A stretch of 60,000 bases of DNA from NCBI GenBank assembly GCA_950295325.1, contig OX485806.1, positions 3,102,001 through 3,162,000 of the forward strand. The letters run 5' to 3'. Of the stretch, positions 1-12,330 are shown in pieces (position 1 is the first letter of the stretch; every line of letters starts with the position of its first letter). The DNA comes from Polytrichum commune (taxonomy: Eukaryota; Streptophyta; Polytrichopsida; Polytrichales; Polytrichaceae). The position numbers were made by a program, and so were the translations under genes. The notes beneath the pieces were generated by a model that was not told where the DNA came from, ran no database searches, and saw only the letters and a program-made list of their open reading frames with translations.

Positions 1-340
1 TTAAATATTTCGAAGTTGGAATTTTTTCATATTCCTTGAATCATTAGAAACTTAAGGGCATTGTTACAAAAACCTTGTAGAAACATTAATTGAATGAAAA
101 TTTATCATATTTGAAACAAATTTAAAACAATTATGTGTTCAATATAACTACTTACACCGTCTTCTAAATTTTGTAGACTTTTCTTGAATTTTTTTTGGTC
201 AACATAAATTGCTTGGCTTTGTAGATCAATGTGCATTTCAAATGTTTATGATTTTTTCCTTCACAAAATTTAAAGTTAGTATATAGTTTTCAATCACTTT
301 CACTAAAACCTATGCAAGGTAATGGAGTTGTGTACTTAAC
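1..340. repeat. AT-rich dispersed repeat, edge copy
   Basis: This AT-rich stretch has no convincing gene. Positions 1-150 match 24061-24210 by eye with scattered substitutions, and 160-320 match 49020-49200 (both contain a stretch reading roughly attgcttggctttg-agatcaat). It is therefore part of a dispersed repeat family with at least three members here. No termini or target duplication were identified. The rest up to about 980 shows nothing recognisable. Confidence 0.6.
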
Positions 341-987
341 CAGGCTTGCACCCTTATATATACATATCCATAGTATACATTTCCAGTATCATGTTGTCCC
401 ACATGGCCTTGAATTTCATCACGTGTGTCCCGATATCTAGGTTTTGGGTGGATATACCACTTCCATTATTTATACAGTAGTGGGGTCATCTACCTCCAAC
501 CTAGATACTGAACAAGGGTGTTGAACTTTAGGCCCTTCTGTGTTATCTCCTCGGCATACCAAACCTGACACTTTATATGAGAAGAGAAACATGTTGAAAT
601 AATCTTAAAAATCAATTAGAAAGAGATGCTGTAATCCTTCATTTCAAATTCTTCTATAGTGGTATCATGTGTAAATAGGTTGCCCGATGCTAAATGATCA
701 ACATTTCGCCTTATTTTGAATATTTATCACCACAGTAACAAAATACACTGATTTTATGTAATTAAAGAAAAACCAATGATTGCTTTATAGATCTTTGAAC
801 AAAATAAGATGTTTTTGTGATATGATTCTAACCCGAGGTAATTTACATCGGTAAAATGACAACCTATTCGCAAAGCCAACATAATTGCACATATCAATGT
901 AGAAAATGGCAAGATTCAAGTTTAGTTTCACGGGTCTTTCTTGAAACAAAAGTTAGAAACACCCAGATCAGATGGGAGGCTTCTCAC

Positions 988-1522
988 CAGAGCCCAACAT
1001 TTTCCTTTTTAATTGCACCCATACCCAGACCATGCCCATCAGCAGTGACCTATGCCCACCCATGCCCACCCATAGCATGACATGTGCGCACTCATGCCCA
1101 CCCATGCCCACCCATGCTATTCAAATTGTGCCCATGTATTCAAAAATTGTGTAATGTGTATTGTGTAATTGTGTAATGTGTCTTGTATGATTGTGTAATT
1201 GTGCCCCACCCATGCCCACCCATGAACAATAATATCGCAGTCATGCCCACCCATGCCCACCCATGAACAATAATATCGCAGCCATGCCCACCCATGCCCA
1301 CCCATGAACAATAATATCGCAGTCATGCCCACCCATGCCCACCCATGAACAATAATATCGCAGCCATGCCCACCCATGCCCACCCATGAACAATAATATT
1401 GCAGCCATGCCCACCCATGCCCACCCATGAACAATAATATTGCACCCATGCCCACCCAAAACCCATGGGCATGGGTGGGTATGGGCATGGGCATGGGTAT
1501 GGGCACCCAATGTAGGGCTCTG
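988..1522. mobile_element. Non-autonomous hAT-type transposon
   Basis: The 535-bp element is bounded by terminal inverted repeats CAGAGCCC...GGGCTCTG. They extend imperfectly (AGAGCCCAACATT against AGAGCCCTACATT). A perfect 8-bp target-site duplication CTTCTCAC lies at 980-987 and 1523-1530. An 8-bp duplication with ends starting CAG is the hAT superfamily signature. No transposase is encoded, so it would depend on one supplied in trans. The interior is dominated by CATGCCCACC-rich tandem repeats, and inverted copies of CCCATGCCCAT near both ends could form a long hairpin. Reading frames through it are repeat artefacts. Confidence 0.85.
1203..1447. repeat. 41-bp minisatellite inside the hAT element
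   Basis: About six tandem copies of a 41-bp unit: two CATGCCCACC blocks, then CATGAACAATAATATCGCAG. Copies start at a regular 41-bp step (1221, 1262, 1303 and so on). The base after GCAG alternates T, C, T, C in the first four copies, which suggests an 82-bp dimer expanded. The last two units carry ATTGCA instead of ATCGCA. Confidence 0.9.
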
Positions 1523-3459
1523 CTTCTCACTCCTCTGCATGAAGTTCCAACAGCCTCCCCACACAGATAATTCTGATCTAGATTCTCATACCTTTCAGCG
1601 GAATAGTACTGATAAATGGAAGGACTCACGACTTCTCATATATGTAGGGCAGAAGTTAACGGAGTAGGATGCCGATTAGCTTTGGGACCAGATTCTCTAC
1701 TGAAAATTTGATGTGTGAACGCTCATTATTTGGCACAGGGCTCTGTATTATAACTGCTGGCTATTATATTCTACTTGTATGGATAATAACTCTCCGCAGT
1801 GAAAGGGAATTGTTGCATATGAGCATTCATCCAACAGGAATGTCTTGAAGTATAGGCTAAAAGTTGAGCTCTTCTTGACAATTTGACATTGGAAGCAGTA
1901 GATCCTAAATTAGTCTGTTGAGACATATTTGAGATGAACTAACATGTAACTTATAAGGGGCAAGTTTCTAGCATGGATGGATGAGAGATATAATGCTTCC
2001 ATCCAAGAACTCCTTCTTATCACATTCCGCATGATTGACTCCAATAGATTATTTTCTAATTTAAAAAAAGCTTCAAATTTTGGTGAAATTGGATTGTAGG
2101 AGGTCATTTTTTATAAAAGGCAAACAATGCTTAAACAAGGATATGAAGGTTGACCACTCTAGTGGTGACGTGTGCAATCAAGTGTAGCTATGATATGCAC
2201 AAAGAGAGTGCTTTTCAAGCTACACATCCCCATCAATACCATAGGAAAGTTCGACATGCTTCATCATAGGCCCCTTACGACGATCAACTGGTTGGTATGT
2301 ACGTTGAAGCATATTTAAGCAAATTCACTTGCAAGGCATACTAGGGTGTCCATGGTAAAGCATAGGGGTCGGCTCCTATGTCTTACCACGTGTTGCATTT
2401 CAACGTCAAGATACATGAACTTCATCCTCTTCATTACATTACATTCATCCATATTTTTCCCATGTTTTTTGGGAAGCATATCATTTTATTTTGGGGTATT
2501 TGAAAGCTTATCTACCAAATGACGGTAAAAATGCTTTTCAACCAAAATTCATTAGAACAATTGACATTTACAAGCCAATAACGGTCTTTATGGCCAACGC
2601 TTCCCCTCCCAAGTTCCTTTGTCCCACTCCATATTTTCAAACTTTATGATATAATGCTTAGAGGTCTTTTATGTCCTATGGTAGGTACTAGGATCTTTAA
2701 GTTTCAGTGTAAGGTACTATATGTTCTAGTGTAGGATACTATATATGTTCTAGTGTATGTGCTTTCCACATAATTCCATGTGCAATAATGAGTAGATTTT
2801 TCATTATTTAATAATTGGATAAAATTTGTTTTATGTTGAAAGAAAGTCATTTGATTGTTTTGACATCATAACATCCAAGTAGTCATTGAGGTTTCACACA
2901 TCCCCTTGATATCTTGATATACCAAAAGTTCATCAACGAATTTGCTCATAAAAGCAATTCAAAATTGAGCCAATTGAAAATTCCAGAATTTGAAATCATG
3001 TTCGATTTTACTTATATATAGGTTGGTTCCCCCATGTTTCCCTCTCATGTGCATCCACGTAAACGCCAAGTCATCCTCATGTATTTTGGGCTATTTGTAT
3101 TAGAGCAACAAATACCCCCATTTAATCCCAAAGGCTTGACACCTCATCCGCCAAGTAGGATGGTGGATTGATACATTAAAACATAGGTGGCAACCATAAC
3201 ATAAAGTAGCAATGCTAGAGACTCAAATTCCTAATACATGTTCGCTCCAAATTTGTCCCATCAATATTTGGAACCCAAGTTACATGGAAATAGGTTGTGC
3301 TCTTCTAGTGCCCAGTTGGCAAACCTCCAAGTTGTTTAACAATGTGGCCTCCAATTTCATTTGCTCAAATTCAAACCCAAAACTTGAGCACCTAACCACA
3401 TGGAGGACTTCCTTATACACTAGCATTTTCTTATCTAGCTCACACAAACCAAACAAAAA

Positions 3460-4490
3460 TACATAATGTTAGTGGTATCTTTGGATGTAGAAATGAGCGG
3501 CTGGCATGGGGCAGACATACTACACTTTGAATACTCTACCCTCAATATCGGAACCATCATAGAGCAATACATAGAGCAAACCTAGTGGTGTATTATAGGC
3601 AGTGACGACTATTATCAATATTTTTTAACAATAGAATTATTTGTATAGTCAATGGCACCAACATCCATTGAGTCGGCTAAAACATGAGTATGCAAGCTTA
3701 TGCCTAAAGGTGCCCAAGATTTCTTAAAACTTACATAACCATATCCAAAGAGTGGTGCCGGGATTCTTACAACTCGTCTTCTGGTTATCTCAATAGGATG
3801 GGTGGGCAAAGCTAATTTTGCATAGGCCGATCTAGGATTCAAGTGGATAGGACCCATAGAATACCCTATATTAAATCCCAAAATTTCTCTTAGTCTTTGA
3901 CATGCCAAGAGGAAGTTCAAAGAGTTTTGCCCAACTTTCAAAATAGGCTCTGACATAGGACGAGGTAATGAGCTCTTACTACCAAGTTTTCTCTAAGAAG
4001 GATCAAACCGATGGCTTCGTCCCTCTTTGAGAAACTTTAGGATAAACTCCAGTATCATAATTCATTGAACCACCATATCATCCTTACAAACACCCAGCAT
4101 CACCTTGATATCAGTAATCCGAGAGACATAAGAATTTCATCAGTTTCCGAGAACCAAACTGCTTGTGACAGATGACCATCACTCCCTTACGATACAGGGT
4201 GGTGTCCCAATGGTCCCATTCGAAAGATTACACAATATCAGGACACAGAACGCCATTTAACGAATTCGTATTTATGGATGTGGACAAGTATGTCAAGAAT
4301 GTCAACAATCACAAATTGAAGCTCAAGTGATATCCCAAGCTCCTACTGTGATTAATAACCACGAGTTCCGTTCAAATTCAATAATTCTAGCCAATGTGGC
4401 CAGTGAACTTCCAGCGATGCCTCGGCCCAAGCTGCGACCTCGATGTCCCATCAGCCCAATTTCCAATCCCTTCGCTATTACAAACAATCA
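3460..4490 (+). mobile_element. Ty1-copia fragment (5'/gag side), inverted copy of 11296-12330
   Basis: About 1.03 kb matches 11296-12330 in inverted orientation; similarity stops abruptly at both ends. The copy at 11.3-12.3 kb continues into a recognisable copia gag and protease region, so this segment is inferred to be the 5' or gag side of that family, truncated here. A reading frame at 3615-3956 on the minus strand lies inside the shared repeat and I do not regard it as a host gene. The fragment ends about 90 bp past the stop codon of the adjacent germin-like gene. Confidence 0.65.
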
Positions 4491-4582
4491 TATACTCACT
4501 ATACTTTGAGAATCCAATTCCCGTGGCACTCCCCCGTGCCAAACGCCGATTTACAGGAGACAACACAATTTTGCAGCACATC

Positions 4583-5453
4583 CTAGCCCCAGTAGCGAGG
4601 AACGGAGCCCTGAATGCTCTTCACCGCCTTCGCATTGATGCCGAACGACTTCTCCAGAACTGCACTTGGAACACCAGTCTCAAACACTTGGTTTGCCGTG
4701 ATGAAGAATCCTGGGTTTTGTGAGGTGAGAGTATTAAATGTGACGGCAGTTTCGTTCCCAACATTTAGCTGGAAATGTTGGGTTCCCTTTGGGAAGATAG
4801 TGAGGTCCCCAACCTGCAGGGTGGAAGCATACAGGACATTGTCGTCGCTGATGAAGCCCGTGTAGATCGATCCCTTCAACACAAAAATCGTCTCTGCTGC
4901 AAGAGGGTGGGTATGGAGGGGGGTGACGCCACCGATGGCAAAGTCCAGTCGGAGGTGCGAGACGCCTTGAGTGTTGACTCCTGGAAACTCACTCACAGTC
5001 GCCAATGTGGCAACAGCATTGGTGCCTGTGATGGAAGGATCGGAAGCTGGTGGAACACGGACACCATGGATAACACATGTCAGGGGCTTATCTATTGGAG
5101 ATATCCGTACAAAGAACGGTCGAGGGAAATGTGCAGCTAAGTGAAGAAACGTCAACATTCTCTTCAAATCACACATGAATAATCTGAGTTGTTATTCGTA
5201 ATGCATGAGGCAACTGACCATAGCCAGCCGGTCCGTTCCGAAGGCCGGTGAACACGAAGTCCTTGGCCGTCACATTCGAGCGCAGTTTGCAGGGGTAGCC
5301 ATTCACACGCGGCGCATTCGTAGAGAAGTCGGCCACGCAGAAATCCTGCAAGGGATCCGGATCGGAGGCATGGACCAATTCATGCGCAAGCAGGCATGAG
5401 AATGCCAGGAGCAGCACCCAAGCACGTCGGTTGAGCCGGACATGACTCTCCAT
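4583..5453 (-). CDS. Germin-like protein 1 (two exons)
   Basis: Model: complement of join(4583-5046, 5219-5453), 232 residues, with one 172-bp GT-AG phase-1 intron. Germin-like proteins are secreted cupins of the apoplast and cell wall that bind Mn; family members act as oxalate oxidases or superoxide dismutases, and the activity here is unknown. A hydrophobic signal peptide spans about residues 11-24, with likely cleavage near HAS/DPDP. The DFC...PCK cysteine pair of germins follows. Exon 2 holds cupin box 1 (HTHPLAAE with flanking Gly) and box 2 ([16 protein letters not shown]), so all metal ligands (His, His, Glu, His) are present. The start at 5453 is preferred over an in-frame Met seven codons upstream because it directly precedes the basic and hydrophobic signal sequence. 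The protein resembles GLP2/GLP3 but is clearly diverged. It appears intact. Confidence 0.9.
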
Positions 5454-5623
5454 AGCTAAATTGGTGTCGTGCAAAGATTGGACCGCAGGCGAGTTCTGAG
5501 TATTGAGTTAGATCCTCCACACACTGGCTTGGAGGAAGAGCAATGTTGAGCGCAGAAGCAAGTAATGCAGTCGAGGCAAGAACAGTGAGTAGTGCAAGAT
5601 GAACTGAATGGATGCTACAGCAT

Positions 5624-5635
5624 GTTTATATATAT
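5624..5635 (-). promoter_or_regulatory. Putative TATA box of GLP1
   Basis: On the minus strand a TATATATAAAC stretch lies about 170 bp upstream of the GLP1 start codon, a plausible distance for a short 5' leader. It is the only strong TATA-like sequence close upstream. No other regulatory motif was identified between 5460 and 6030. Confidence 0.45.
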
Positions 5636-6029
5636 AGCAGGTCTTGAATCAATGAAATCATTAGTCTCGTGCTAAATACGGACAAGTGCGTGAATTTCCT
5701 TGTGACGAGCTTTCTGGGGTAAGCTTCTAGACATACACAAAGTCATATACCGAACTTTCCAACCAATATCTGAGAGCCCGCAATGATACGGCGTATGTAT
5801 ATATGTCAGTTAACTGTGGTGCTTTTTTGGAGTCTATTGTCGCCCTCGGCAAGCCAACTCGAAGCCTATGATCTAGAGAGAAAGCAGCGCTGAAGTTTCA
5901 TGATCTTGAACGTCAACCTGAATTCAATTCTGCAACTTTGAAATCCTCAAAAGTTGGTCCAAACATATTATTCCCAATGTTTAGTGTGTGCCATCACGGC
6001 TCATTTTAACTGCTCATTCCTCCTCACTT

Positions 6030-6350
6030 TGTATTCAAACCGAGGACACGCGTCATGACATTTTTGGTTCCGATCTTATTGAAATATAGTCCTTTGTTGA
6101 TCGAACTTTTGTCCTAACCTTACCAAAATTATGGCATCTTATAGGCCTGGGTATGCAACTCCCCTATCATATGGCCTTGATTATAATCACTTATAATGCA
6201 TTTTAGTCCAATATCGAGTGATATAATTTGTTTAAATGTAGGAAACTTTTGTAGCCTTTCTAATGAGGAATCCAAAAATGTAATCATGTATAGAAATAAT
6301 TATTCATTTAAGCATATAATTGCATTAAAAACCTAATTATATCAATAAAC
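6030..6350. repeat. Dispersed repeat, inverted copy at 28655-28972
   Basis: The segment matches 28655-28972 in reverse complement with moderate divergence; both contain the run atatcactcgatattggac in opposite orientation. The partner abuts arm B of the large inverted duplication. No terminal repeats or target duplication were found. Just inside this segment, at 6361-6390, a short AATGAACC tandem repeat of nearly four units is present. Confidence 0.65.
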
Positions 6351-6419
6351 AATAAAAGAAAATGAACCAATGAACCAATGAACCAATGAAAAGGAAAATA
6401 ACAATAAAAAACAAAGCAA

Positions 6420-7374
6420 TGAGAGGATGAGATCATCTTTATCGCGCACCTCTCCACGAGGAGTGCCCGAAACACCACGGGCACAAGGGGGACCCCGGAG
6501 TGACACTCGGGACTTGTGCCGCCGTTGGTGAGAGGGCCCAAGTGATCCTAGTTTGGGTGAGGGCCCCGGGTGTTGGAAACGCCTCCTACCCACGGAGAGT
6601 AGGAGGCACGAGGGTAAGGCCATTAGTTATGCGTAGCTTATGATATGCAAATTCTTGAATGCTTAAGATCACCTCAATCGAAGGTGTGAGCTAGGAGATA
6701 TGACAATTTGAATGGGTACAACAGTGGCCTGAGAGTGATTCCCGGGACTGCCAAAGTTTGAACAAGCATAACTTCCTCAATACTTGCGTAAATGGGATAA
6801 ATGAAGAGTTCATTGGCATAAACGTGAAACGTTGATGATGATGGAGTGGTCACATGTGAGCATCAGAAATGATACAAGGAAGTTATGGTGTTCTGAAGTT
6901 GCCGGGGGCTTTTAGTCCTAGTGACTAAGGGAAAATGTCTACTTGGTCCCAACTCTTGGTAGAGAGACAAAAGGTTTCTTGGCGGTGGGGTAGGGGCCCT
7001 GCCAAAAGTCCTAAAGACATATATAGATGAGGTGGTGTGGCCGAACCCACCCTAGGCCGAACGACATGGCCTCCATGGGCTTTGGCCCAATGTGAGGGCA
7101 TAGTTGCATAGTATGGTTCGGGATGTTGTAATGTTGCTCCGGCAACCGATGATCAATATAAGATTAAACTTCCATGGATGAAAGTCCACATCTAAGAATT
7201 GGTTACCGATTAAGGGGTGACTCCCGAAAGTAAAATAGGAGGGTTGGTTTCCCTCCTATGAACTATAAGGTCCGGAGTAGGAAGAGCTAACAATTAGCAT
7301 AGCGGAATGCGAAGGGTTAACACTCGTGACCTTACTAGAAATGAAAATGGTCAATATAGTTAAGGGGAGCTAGC
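6420..7374. other. Unassigned, less AT-rich segment before copia relic A
   Basis: No gene recognised. Base composition is less AT-rich than its surroundings, with several GGCCC and GGGAC runs. It directly precedes sequence shared with the copia relic at 24.6-25.9 kb. It could be LTR or leader sequence of that retrotransposon, but I see no second LTR, no clear TG...CA ends and no primer-binding site. Confidence 0.3.
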
Positions 7375-9660
7375 GAGGGTTACTCCAAACATTGTTTATA
7401 TATCTTTGTGTATGTATGTATGCTTGTGCAATATGATCTCTAGGCCTATTTATATCCAATATGTTATGGGCACACCATGCAAGTGAAATGCTTAGAGATT
7501 TGATTGCTTTAAGGTTGTGGAGTGGACTTTAAGGAATTAGCGCGTTAAAGCGTTGGAGGTGTCTGAAGATGCATTTTGTTGTTGTAAATGTTTTTTTTTT
7601 TTTTTTTCTTGAATATATGTTTGATGCAAAAGCATGTTTTTTGAGTTTTTCTATAATATTGAGAGGCTTCTTTAAGAGCTTTGAAGGTGTTTAGACTCAA
7701 ATAATACATGATTTAAAATGTTTGAATGTTGAGAAGTTTATTTGAGAGATTCGAAGGTGTTTAGATTTCAAAACATTTGACTTGAATGTTTTGAACGTTC
7801 AAGTATTTTTTTAGAGCTTTGAAGGTGTTGACATTCCAATAGCACATGACTTGAGAGGCTTGAGTGTTGAGAAGTTTCTTTGAAAGTGTAAGGAATATTT
7901 GCGTTGATGAAGATGTTACTTGGTTATCTTAAAAAAAAATCTTAAGGTGTAAAAGATCTAACTTGAGGTATTTGAGAGTGTAAGGCATTTGAAGTGGAGG
8001 AGATCTAATTTGAATGATTTGAATGTCCTTAGAACTCTCTTAAGGTGTAGAACATCTAACTTGAGATATTTGAGAGCGTAAGGCATTTGGAGTGAAAAAT
8101 ATATTTTCGAATAATTTGGGTGTGTTAAGGTTTCTTTTGAGGAGTACAAGATCTAACTTGAGATATAAAAGATCTAACATTTAAAAAACTAAAAAAAACA
8201 TTTGAAAATATATGGGCATTTTTCACTACATTGAAGAGGATATACATATTTTGAATGTAAGAAGTTATAATTTTTAGTTTAAGTTGAATTGATTGTAGGC
8301 CAAAAAATGCTAGTTTTAATATTTTTAGCGTACAATGACATCATTTGAGCGCGAGGCCGCCAGGATCATTGTTAAGGTCAATGGAGAGAACTTTAAACCT
8401 TAAAAATTCAAAATCGAAACATTGTAAGTATCCATGGATTTCTAGGATATTGTGGATGGATCCAAAGAAGCTCCACCTTCAAATGTAGATCCCAAAGTGT
8501 TGAAGAATGACCAAAGATGGGTAAAGAAAACCATGTTCATTATCGGCCTCAACTTGGCGGGAAACCATCTTACACACATAAAGAGTTGCAAAGGATTTGC
8601 GGAGGTGTGGAAACCCTTTGCAACATTTACGAAACAAATAGTTTGTCCAACATCTTCTTCATTTGTTGCAAGTTTTACTTTAAATATGTAAGATGCAAGA
8701 GGACAACGATTTGTTGGACCACATTAACAAGGTCAAAGTGTTTGTACATGTACTTGTTTATTTGAAGGTACCTGTGAAAAACGAAAATATAGTCATGACC
8801 TTGCCGTTATCGTACGAATACTTGATCACCACCATGGAGACAATGCCCATGATTCAAGCTTAGGATGGACTACGTCACAGCTCGTTTGATGCACAAAGTG
8901 TCGAATGGCAATGAGAAAGAACCTCAAGATGATGATGCCGTCATGGTGTTACGACAAAATAAAGGCGGCAACTCATATCCTCTCCAAGGTATAAAATTGT
9001 GTTTATATTGTGGCAAATCAGGCCACATTGCGTGGTTTTACTATAAAGCAATGAACAAAAAACTAAAAATTGTGAAGAATGCGAAGAACATTGACGACTA
9101 CGTATTTTTAATCTGTAATGGAGTACAATCCAAGAGTGTATAGAAGTGGATAATAGAATCGGAAGTGTCCAAAAGGCCGTATTCGATACATATGAAATAA
9201 TCGCTTCACGCAATGTGTATTTGGGTGTTAATCATGTTGTCGAAGCCATCGGAATGGGATCCATCATCATAGAAACAACCATAAAAAATAAAATAAACCG
9301 TATTCGTATTAAATATGTGTTCCACGTACCCAAATTGCATGCCAATTTGCTCTTGTTAAATAAACTTATGTCAAATAGTTTGAAGGTCCAATTCAACCTG
9401 AACGAATGCATTGTAAAATCTTACAATAGTGAAGGCATTGCAATTACGCCACGTAAAGGCAACATGTATGAAATAAATATTGTAAAGGTGCACAAAGCGG
9501 ATACAACCAACTTGGTCTAATTCCAACGGGAGATGATATGCTCGAGATTTGGCACTGCCGCCTTAGCCATTTTACATGAAGGGTGTGTATACGTTGCAAA
9601 ACATGATGAGTGGTATGAACTTTGGCAGGTTTTCTTGCTCCACTTTGGCAGAACTTTGAA
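7375..9660 (+). pseudogene. Ty1-copia retrotransposon relic A (leader, gag, zinc knuckle, protease, pre-integrase)
   Basis: The order is copia-like. An AT-rich leader of degenerate repeats (7560-8340) is followed by a gag segment (8440-8700: DGSKEAPPSNVDPKVLK, with an IKSCK...EVW block), a zinc knuckle near 8995-9040 (CLYCGKSGHIAWFY), a protease region (9146-9520: HVPKLHANLL, KVQFNLNECIVK) and a gag-pre-integrase start (LEIWHCRLSHF, about 9540). It is dead. There are several stops and frame changes, the last zinc-knuckle Cys is Tyr, and the protease DSGAS motif reads ESEVS. A partial minus-strand copy of the same family occupies 24590-25940. Confidence 0.85.
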
Positions 9661-9739
9661 GATTATATATATTAATAGACATGAAATGATTTGATATGAA
9701 AGATCACATTACATGCTTAGAAATAACCTCATGGGCCAT

Positions 9740-10345
9740 TCGCGGGTATAAAAACGAAATTTATAAATTACTCCAACCATAACATTAGGTAGCAAGCCTG
9801 GATTGACCTTCTCATAAAAGCATCAAAATAACACGTGCCGGTTTGATGCTCTTTCAAGAGCAAAGGTAGCACTTCATTTGAGTTTACTCAGGCTATTTTA
9901 AATCTATTTGGGTAATTATTTTCAATGTTTATGATTAATTATGTCAGATTCTAGGCTAAATAATGATCTAAACAAATCTAAATAGCTATAAAACAACAAG
10001 AAAGTTGGTAAGGTCAAAAAGGTAGTTGCATTTTTTGGAAAAATCTCCTGACACCTACATTGAAACATTTTTATACATTTTTTAAGCTTTTATATTTGAT
10101 TAATTATCCATTCATTCATCCTTACTTTGCAAAATTTTCCAATCTTGTTGAAATAAATTTGTGAGAATTCAAAAGGTACCCTCCTAGCATTGCTACTTAA
10201 TGTTATGGCATGTGTGTGAATAATTTTTTTTGGCAATATATTGATAGTAAATCCTCATGAAAATATTATATATTTATAAGTCCACTTAAATTCATCTAAT
10301 AAAGATCTTATTGTATTTTTTATTTTTTTTAAAAAAATTATCCTA
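9740..10345. repeat. Dispersed repeat, direct copy at 27075-27690
   Basis: About 600 bp aligns in the same orientation with 27075-27690, from a stretch reading ccaaccataacattaggtag to TTATCCTATTTGTC. A shorter inverted piece is present at about 20240-20400. No coding potential. The 3' end of this repeat is where the 68-bp palindrome begins. Confidence 0.7.
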
Positions 10346-10408
10346 TTTGTCTATTTATATGTCTAGTTATATATATATATAACTAGACATATAAATAGAC
10401 AAATAGGA
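10341..10408. repeat. 68-bp perfect palindrome
   Basis: Two 34-bp arms are exact reverse complements with no spacer; the centre is an AT run. The left arm belongs to the 9740-10345 repeat (its relative at 27.7 kb also reads TTATCCTATTTGTC), and the right arm leads straight into copia relic B. It marks the junction between two mobile sequences. Confidence 0.9.
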
Positions 10409-12330
10409 GACCTATAACTTTACCACTGTGAACCATTTTCTTGATCATGTCAAAATGTAGATGACCAAGGCGATGATGCCATAGTTGAATGGTTTGGTAC
10501 TCCTCCTTGAGTGGAATGTTTCCATATGCGGCAGTATAGAATCCATGAACATGTGGTAGAAGCACAGCGAAATCAAGAATGTACATGTCTTGAATAAGAC
10601 GACCTGTGAAGAAGGTTTCATTGTTCTTAACAAAGTGATAGCGCGTTTGTGTCCCAATGAAGTGGATGGAATGTTTTGTAGCCATGAGAGTAGTAGAAAA
10701 AAGATTGCATTGGAGACCAGGAACGTAGAGTACGTTTTCGAGAGGAACAACTTCGACCGTATGTGGTAATTGGACAAGAACTTTAATAGTTCTAGTTCCA
10801 GCAACATAACACTGATGACCAGCGGCAGCAGTGATAGGCCAAGAAGTTTCAGAGGGAAGTGGTGTGTATGAAGAAAACCACTGTAAATTGTGTGACATAT
10901 GCTTGTCGGCACCACTGTCATCTATCCATGAATTCTAAATATCAAAGGATGTGAGAACGTCTGAAGTCATATAAGCTTTGGTGATGATATCAGGTGTAAA
11001 AGAAGAATCCGGAGATAACTGTGGTTCAGGAGAACCATGACTCATAGGAACTGGCCTCAATGTCTAATGCAGACATATGAGATGAAAAGTGAGAAAAATC
11101 ATCACGAGAAGATGAGTGATGCAGTGGTAATGCATCAGCGAGACTAGCTCTGATAGGACGACAGTGATCTCTATCCGGACATTCTTGCCACCAATGGCCT
11201 AGTCTACCACAACAGTTCAATCGAGTTCTTGATTTAAGAACTTTAAGTTCCATGGCACGATGTGAAGTAGTTGCTGGTCTAAAAGAAGAAATAAGTAATA
11301 GCGAAGGAATTGGAGATTGGGCGGCTGGTACAATGAGGTCGCAGCTTGGGCTGAGGCATCGCTGGAAGTTCACTGGCCACATTGGCTAGAATTATTGAAT
11401 TTGAATGGAACTCATGGTTATTAATCACAGCAGGAGCTTGGGATATCACTTGAGCTTCAATATGTGATTGTTGACATTCTTGACATACTTGTCCACATCC
11501 ATAAATACGAATTCCATAAATACGAATTCGTTAAATGTCGTTCTGTGTCCTGATGTTGTGTAATCTTCCGAATAAGACCATTTGGAGATCACCCTGTATC
11601 ATAAGGTAGTAATGGTCATCTGTCACAAGCAGTTTGGTTCTCGGAAACTGATGAAACTCTTATGTCTCTGGCATTACTGATATCAAGGTGATGCTGGGTG
11701 TTCGTAAGGATGATATGGTGGTTTGATGAATTATGATAGTAGAGTTTTATCTAAAGTTTCTCAAAGAGGGACGAAGCCATGGGTTTGATCCTACTTAGAG
11801 AAAACTTGATAGTAAGCTTGTTACCTTGTCCTATGTCGGAGCCTGTTTTGGAAGTTGGGCAAAACTCTTTGAACTTCTTCTTGCCATGTCAAAGACTAAG
11901 AGAACTTTAGGATTTAATATAGGGGGTATTCTATGGGTCATGTCCACTTGAATCCTAGATCGGCCTATGCAAAATTAGCTTGGCCCACCAATCTTATTGA
12001 CATAACCAGAAGACGAGTTTGTAAGAATCCCGGCACCACTCTTTGGATATGGTAATGTAAGTTTTAAGAAAACTTGGGCGACTTTATGCATAAGCTTGCA
12101 TACTCATGTTTTAGCCGACTCAATGGGAGTTTGATGCCATTGACTATACAAATAATTCTATTGCTCAAAAATATTGATAATAGTCACCACTGCATATAAT
12201 ACACCACTAGGTTTGCTCAATGTATAGCTCTTTGATGGTTCCAATATTGAGGGTTGAATATTCAAAGTGTAATATGTCCACCCCATGCCTACCACTCATT
12301 TCTACATCTAAAGATACCATTAACATCATG
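10383..12330 (-). pseudogene. Ty1-copia relic B (gag, zinc knuckle, protease, pre-integrase)
   Basis: Reading the minus strand from 12330 downward: a gag-side segment shared with 3460-4490, a zinc-knuckle-like motif near 11165-11240 (CCGRLGHWWQEC; the first Cys of CxxC is replaced by Leu), the protease active site WIDDSGADKHM at about 10896-10930, then LWHHRLGHLHFDMIKK of the gag-pre-integrase domain near 10440-10490. An in-frame stop lies immediately before the protease motif. The relic is cut at 10.38 kb by the palindrome, and integrase and reverse transcriptase are absent. It is a different lineage from relic A, judging by sequence. Confidence 0.85.

Noticed and set aside
1117-1629. A 170-residue open frame on the minus strand with repeated GWAWVGM-type sequence
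   Set aside because: It is a translation of the CATGCCCACC minisatellite inside the hAT element; no protein family and no initiation context.
3615-3956. A 113-residue minus-strand gene
   Set aside because: Lies inside the copia-associated inverted repeat; the partner copy at 11.8-12.2 kb has frame-breaking differences, so conservation is not at protein level.
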